Below, in pieces: positions 20,306-25,836 of a DNA stretch of 25,836 nt. Position 1 is the first letter of the stretch. The number at the start of each line of letters is the position of its first letter. A program made the position numbers and the translations under genes. The stretch spans positions 1 through 25,836 of the forward strand of contig QANT01005195.1 in assembly GCA_003254885.1 (NCBI GenBank), in the 5' to 3' direction. A model generated the notes under the pieces. It saw only the letters and a list, made by a program, of their open reading frames with translations. It made no database searches and was not told the origin of the DNA. This stretch comes from Purshia tridentata. Its lineage: Eukaryota; Streptophyta; Magnoliopsida; Rosales; Rosaceae.

Positions 20306-21412
20306 TTAATATACATATTAATCCACTTTTGTCCAATTAAGCATTTAATACTTTTAATGTTTCTAATTTTTAGAGAAGCCCAAACTTGCTTTCAATTTCT
20401 TCGGCTTCGGCCCATACAGCGGAAGGCTAAGAAATTAAATGTGCATATTAATATTCCAAATATTTTAGGAGGGTAAAAACAATGCCTCCCAAGTCTGAGT
20501 GCTTTGGCCAACTTCAGCCGAAGTATGAAAGATTTTTCTAATATAAATGCATGGAAACAAAAACCATTTAACATGAGTATCTTTTTCCACCAAAGAGCCA
20601 CAAATTATCTGTCAATATTTTGAAGACCACTCTCATTTTGGAGGATACAAACCTTGCTTCTAATTTCTAAACAAGCCATTAATAATCCTCTTTCGTGTTT
20701 CATATTTGAAATAATTTTTGGCTGTAAATCAACTTAATATACCTACTCAAAAATATGTGAAATTTCTTTTGGAAAGAGAACTACTTGATCACTTTCCCAT
20801 AGTCCTTGCTACACAAACATGGCTTGTTAATTAAACCATTGCCCATATAAGATATTGAAAACAAAAGCCATTTCCTATGGTTTTGGCCTTTTTCTTCACA
20901 TGCTTATGTGTTTTCTCCTACTTATCTTTAATTCGCACATGTCCAAAATTACTAATAAAAACCTCCACATGAATTGGCTGAGACAATCATCCAAAGCCAA
21001 TATACTTTTGATTGTGTGATCAAAATATCACAGGTGCCCACTCACGAAGCTTTAATGGAAAAAGTTAAAGCTTCTCTTTCTTTCATTGAAAGCCACCAAT
21101 ATTTCATGTTGTAAACTACATCAATCACTAGAATTTAAATGGCCCATTTGTCATCTAAACCAAACATTACTCATTTCCATTATTCTTAAGAACACCATCA
21201 ACAATACCTCGCGAGGTCGAACAATTATTCTAGCTGGTTGTACCATCCCAAAATACTTGGAATATTAATATATTCATTTAAATTCTTAGCCTTAAGCTTT
21301 ATGGGCCAAACCCAAGGTAATTGAATGCAAATGATGAGCTTCTCCCAAAATTAGAAACTGTGAAAGCATTTAATGTTTGATTGGACAAAAGTGGATTAAT
21401 ATATATATATAT
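20302..21412. mobile_element. Nested element with terminal inverted repeats of about 165 bp
   Basis: The left arm (about 20318-20475) contains ATTAATCCACTTTTGTCCAA, GGCCCATACAG, AAGGCTAAGAAATTAAAT and ATTAATATTCCAAATATTTT. The reverse complement of 21240-21400 has the same blocks in the same order, so the ends are inverted repeats. The interior (20476-21239) shows no gene. TA tracts flank both ends, so a target duplication cannot be read. It sits at the left of the loop of the 5.3-kb inverted repeat. Confidence 0.6.
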
Positions 21413-21420
21413 ATGTATAT

Positions 21421-21808
21421 CAGGGCTCTTCAAGCGTGGGATTACATATTTATGAAATTCTTCATTGGGGCCCATTTCATAAGGTATTTAAACGATCCGA
21501 ACCGTATATTTTCAGGGTTTACATTTAAAGATCATCCTTGCAAAAAATTAAGCAAATCGGAAACCATTAAGCTATCGAACTTTGATCAAATAAGTAGACA
21601 AACAAAATATTTCGATAAACCCTTGAAATTGTGATCAATTAATCAACGGTCAAATGGTCTCCGATTAATCTAATTTTTTGCAAGCACGATCCTTCTATGG
21701 AGACCAAAAAAGTAGACGGTTCCGATTATCGAAATACAATGTGTAGTGAGCCCAGGAGGGATCCCACATTTAGGCTTAAATGTGGGATCCCATACTAGAA
21801 AGTGCCTG
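21421..21808 (-). mobile_element. Palindromic MITE, about 388 bp, Mutator-like
   Basis: It is the same family as 3851-4237 but in the opposite orientation. The ends are CAGGGCTCTTCAAGCGTGGG and, inverted, CAGGCACTTTCTAGTATGGG. Internal blocks GATCATCCTTGCAAAAAATT and GTGGGATCCCA are shared. TATATGTATAT flanks it at 21410-21420 and 21809-21819, an 11-bp direct repeat partly explained by TA-richness. A short open frame crosses it (21377-21634), but the same stretch in the other copies is broken, so it is not coding. Confidence 0.75.
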
Positions 21809-21819
21809 TATATGTATAT

Positions 21820-22920
21820 AAAGCAAACACCCCCATTAGGTGAAATTTTTAAATATCTCACAAATACCCTTTATTAAATAAAGTAAATTAAATTCAACAA
21901 TTTATATACTATGGATATAAAAGTAAAATGATTAAATGAACTTAAAAAAAAGCAAAAGAAAACAAAAAGAACATGGGATAAATCAATGGATGAGAAAATC
22001 ATCTTTACAACATGTCTTTCCCTCTCCTCTGCTACACAAAAAAATGTAGTTACCCATGTCCAAACAACCAATACGCATGGGATAGCTTAACCCATGACAT
22101 CCAATAAGACCCATTGCACCGAAAACCACCGCAAAAATAAAGTGGTGTCAGCAACGATGAGTTTGCAGAACCACCGTAAGCTTCAAAGTGCATTCGTTTG
22201 CTTATTTTTCTCATTTCAAACTCCAAAATTAATTTGTAACCATTTTATTTTTTCAATCAAATTGCTTTCTACATCTCTGCTTACCACTTTGCTAATTGAT
22301 TTTTTTTTTTGTTTTTCTTTTTATGTTCTACTACTAGACTTTGTAGAAGACAAAGAGAACACCTCCATTTGAGCATTGGTGTTATAGGTTCTTTTTTTTT
22401 TTGGGTTTTTGTACAATTTCGCAGTTTTCTTGGTTTAATTGGATTTTGGTTTTAATATTTTTTTGAGGTATACATGGGATAACTTCGAGGCAGCTGCATC
22501 ACTCGATGTCCTTTCATCATTGTTTGCTTTGATAATATGCGGCTTTTGCATCATTAAACTTACTTTTTAATCATTTCTTTTTTTAGGATCAAAAGTATTT
22601 TATGCAAAAACAATAGTAATAAGATCATAAGCCTACAGAGGAAGCCTTGCAGGTTTCAATCCTATTGGTTTGGAATATTTGTTTCTCTAACTCTCTATCC
22701 ATTTATGCATGTGATGATCAGGAGGTTCGGGTGCATTTGACTGTTGGAGATGTCTATACTCTTATAGTCTTATACAGTTGTTTTGACTATGTAGAAATAT
22801 ATATATATTTTTTTGTGGTTGATAATTTTATTCTATGTGATTGATTACTTCTGGATAGTTATTCATGCAATTGATATTCTCTATATGTGTTAGAAGAAAT
22901 AAATTGTCCTCCATTCTTTC
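21820..22920 (+). other. Loop sequence with exon-like patches, unrecognised
   Basis: This is unique sequence inside the long inverted repeat. Patches of more coding-like composition lie between T-rich, intron-like stretches: about 22157-22200 (an ATG followed by SLQNHRKLQSAF), 22470-22560 (YTWDNFEAAASLDVLSSL), and 22720-22755 following an AG. I could not join them into a credible gene or assign a family. A captured gene fragment or a decayed exon series is possible; so is chance. Confidence 0.25.
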
Positions 22921-23368
22921 TTTGTAGCATTCGTGGATTATTTATTTGAACTCTCAATCATTTTATACAGAAAGAGCTTATGTTTATGTAGTAATTTGTA
23001 TCGAAAGAAGTAGTTCTACCCATTTTGATGCTGTCACATATTTTCATGCATTCGACAATCCTAAGGAACCAAATAGAGCATCAAAATATACATTATCAAA
23101 TAGCACACCAACAAATATAGAGCATTCACTCAAATTTTAGACAACTTTGTAGCATTCGTGGATTATTTTTTTGAACTCTTAATCATTTTATACAGAGAGA
23201 GCTTATGTTTATGTAGTAATTTGTATCGAAAGAAGTAGTTCTACCCATTTTGATGCTGTCACATATTTTCATGCATTCGACAATCCTAAGGAACCAAATA
23301 GAGCATCAAAATATACATCATCAAATAGCACATCAACAAATATAGAGCATTCACTCAAATTTTAGACA
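22921..23368 (+). repeat. 225-bp direct tandem duplication
   Basis: 22921-23145 and 23146-23368 are near-identical copies beginning TTTGTAGCATTCGTGGATTA and ending CTCAAATTTTAGACAA. Only a handful of bases differ. The 64-codon open frame at 22946 in the first copy has no recognisable domain. Confidence 0.85.
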
Positions 23369-23439
23369 AATAAATTCAACATATGCACAATAAAAAAGAG
23401 CCAATTGACATGCGCGAGAGCACATGTTGAGATTCTAGT

Positions 23440-24463
23440 GTATATATATATTGATGCTCTCAAGAAGTTGCTATACATAAAGGCATGGGAAAAGATGATA
23501 TCTTTTGGTCTTGGTTAGTGGGCCATTTGTCATCATGATTTTTCGTCTACTAAAAGGAGATGTCAGTAAGAGGAAAAGACAAAACAAAAGAGAATTGGCT
23601 GATATACGCTTAATCTTATTTCATTTGTCATTCCATCTATAGCTGTCCCACTACTTAAAATATCTTAAAAGCAAATCACTCACAGCTACACACATGGCAA
23701 CTGAGATTTTGGGATAAGGAAATTTATGGCTATAAAAGAGAAGCTACAGGAAGAAATTGAAGACAATGAACAACCCCCCACGAAAACCCAAATTCCCAAA
23801 AATGACAAATATTTTTTGATTATTCTCTGCATCAAAGCCAAAATTGTTCTTTTTGTCTTTCTTTACTCGTAAGTTTAAAGAAAAGTTTATTGTTAACTAT
23901 TTCTGCATTTATAACGGTATTCTTTCTCAAATTTGTAGATCCAGACTTAAATAGCAATGAAACCCGCACCATTTTCTTTCTCTTTCTTTATTTAGTGTTG
24001 TTATTTATTTTCTACAAGAAAGAAGCTTTAAATACGGTAGCTGGCTTTGTAGGTTTTACGGTTGTTTTTTTCCTTTTCTAAGATTTAAATACTGGAAGTT
24101 GACCTATAAAATGAACAAGAATAAATGTCCCAATAGTTAAAATGCCATTTTTATCTCTTTCAGAGCTTTGATCTTTATTTTTCTACTTTGTCTTTTAAGC
24201 TTTAACTCAAATCACTAGATCTTCGCCATAAACACTAGTTTTAGCTAAGTCCTATATCGTTTAGGCAAAAACGAATCTTGACTTAGGGAAACAAATTTTC
24301 TCTATATTCCATAATCGTTTGATCTTGCTCTGGCCAGTAGTGCAGGCCAGACAAAATCTCTTGTTTTTCATTCCACTTCTTAGTGGTGGCACGCCCGCAA
24401 ACTCATGGACATGTGGCACAAGTTGACACGTGTCTCGAGGCCCTTTTTGTGTTGAAACACTAG
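23440..24463 (-). repeat. Right arm of the long inverted repeat
   Basis: This is the inverted counterpart of 19204-20300. The inner end is TATATATATATTGATGCTCT, mirroring AGAACATCAATATATATA on the left; the outer end lies near GTGTTGAAACACTAG. There are small indels relative to the left arm, including an extra stretch around 24040-24080. No transposase is visible in either arm. Confidence 0.8.
23731..23738 (+). promoter_or_regulatory. TATA-like box in the right arm
   Basis: GGCTATAAAAGAGAAGCT is the mirror copy of the box at 19908-19915 and points rightward, out of the repeat. An ATG at 23766 opens only a short frame and is not conserved in the left arm, so no encoded product is proposed. 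Confidence 0.35.
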
Positions 24464-25836
24464 CCCTCTTCCTTGTTTATCATTGCATATGTAGCTAGGC
24501 CTTCAACTATCCAAGCCCAAACTCTGCTCCTCATAACTAATGCATTTCTCAGTTGTAGCAACAGCCATTATTTTGCCAAATTCTTTAGACTCTCATGTCA
24601 ATAATAGGAGTCTGGACCTCTCAGCACACTATGAGTTCTCAAAGCAAGCCATCATTTTCAGCCTTAGCTAGAGTTATTCTTGGTTGATAGAAATAATTCT
24701 CAGCAGTGCGTTATCTTGGCACTATTTAATTGCAAGAGAATGCTTCAGTCGAAAACCATTTCTGCAGCTTGAAATGCCTCCCCATTGTTCTCGACTGCTG
24801 AAGGTTTGTTTGGAGCTTGAGAGTTGTTCTCGGCTATGAAAGCTCTTCGCTAAAGATAAAAACCGTCGTTTTGACTGTTAGCAAAGTTGGTTGTAAGTGA
24901 AAGTGGTCATTGAGTGAGATTGATTCTTTACAGAAGCAAGAATGGTCTCAGTCGAGAACAAAGAGACGGTTGAAACTATCAATCGAAGCTTGAAAGCTGC
25001 TTTTGGCCTGTGGAGTCCAGAGCATGTTCTTAGTCGAAAAAACATCTCGGCTATTAGCATGTATGCCCCCTAGTCTCGACCTTAAAGAGAGTAGTTCTCG
25101 GTCGGTTGCCATGCTCTTCATTTTTTTTGGTTGCGATTACTTCGATGCAAACTTTGCTGGTCGAAATTTCTGCTAAAGTATTATGGGTCTAAGATACAGT
25201 TCAATCGTGCACGCACCTCATTGGATTCTTCTTCTCAACAAACTTTCCATTTTTCTTTGTTGGTGTTAAAGAATGAAAAATGGTCAAAGCTTGGAAGTGT
25301 TGAAGCTTTGGGTGGTTCTTGGCCAGTCACCGTCTCGGCCATTTCTTGGCATGCTTTTTCTTTGTTTTGGCCGTGAAGCCTATTCGTCAAAGACACGTTG
25401 GCCATAGTTGGTGAACAAGTTTTGGCCGGAGCTAGAGATGGAGTCTCTCGGTCGAAAGAAAAAGAGGGCCGAAGCTATCACCCTAAGCTTGGGAGTGATT
25501 CTTAGCATATTGGATAGCCAGAGCTTAAGAGAGATATATCATCCTTAATAATTTCTTTCATGTATCTCATAAAATAGTAGCCACACTCAACTTCACCAGG
25601 TTGCTTTTGATATTATGCAAGATCCATACAATTGAAAAGCAAATTTATATATATTCACGCCATAATTTGGATGGACTTGTTAGTCCAAAAACATTAAGGT
25701 TAATGACATTAAAGATGAAGGACTTACGTGTAGATGCTTCCACTGTGGGGTTTTTTGAGTTTTCCTACTCATGATTGCATTAAATTGTCTAATGTACAAT
25801 ACTTAATTCAACAAAAAATACATACACCATATGTTA
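24464..25836. other. Non-coding right flank with a diverged direct repeat
   Basis: No gene is recognised. The stretch is less AT-rich from about 24700 to 25540 and full of CTCGGY/GTCGA-type words. About 24944-25025 and 25448-25531 resemble each other (AAGAGACGGTTGAAACTATC versus AAGAGGGCCGAAGCTATCAC, both running to a CCAGAGC), a period of about 504 bp. It could be part of an old retroelement or a decayed satellite-like array. The 81-codon frame at 25131-25376 shows no domain. Confidence 0.4.

Noticed and set aside
25131..25376. 81-codon plus-strand open frame near the right end
   Set aside because: It shows no domain, starts in repeat-like sequence and overlaps the diverged CTCGG-rich repeat region.

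Overview
This is AT-rich nuclear DNA from a flowering plant, most likely a eudicot. The evidence is a six-exon gene with GT..AG introns, dense miniature inverted-repeat elements, and a plant-type solo LTR. A Rosaceae-like genome is a guess from the general look of the repeats and is not established.

One protein-coding gene can be read with confidence. It lies on the minus strand from 19054 to 16382 and encodes a 234-residue mitochondrial large-subunit ribosomal protein of the L46 family (the DECOY-type protein of plants). All five introns have GT..AG ends, and the exons join without a frame break. Everything else that I can explain is repeat DNA.

Layout. 1-1635 is non-coding, with a palindromic element (542-955) and a possible copia primer-binding-site remnant near 1440. 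1636-3555 is a solo LTR of Ty3/gypsy appearance. 3600-4932 and 6701-7064 hold a cluster of related palindromic MITEs, one nested in another; a further copy lies at 21421-21808. 5820-6110 is a diverged copy of sequence found in the next block. 7148-15177 is a direct tandem duplication of about 4 kb (7148-11387 and 11388-15177). Each copy contains an older internal duplication, foldback elements and MITEs, and copy 1 carries a single undetermined base (8381) in a tandem repeat. 15178-16381 is the 3' flank of the ribosomal gene, and 16382-19054 is the gene.

From about 19204 to 24463 lies a structure of about 5.3 kb. It has inverted arms of roughly 1.1 and 1.0 kb around a loop of about 3.1 kb, and the loop itself holds nested inverted and direct repeats. 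Its left end lies only about 150 bp upstream of the ribosomal gene's start codon. The arms carry TATA-like boxes pointing outward, and the left one points at the gene. 24464-25836 is non-coding with a diverged direct repeat.

The genes do not form a pathway: there is one housekeeping organelle gene in a heavily rearranged, transposon-rich neighbourhood. The most interesting material is the long inverted repeat against the gene's promoter, the palindromic MITE family with 9-11 bp flanking duplications, and the layered 4-kb duplication.
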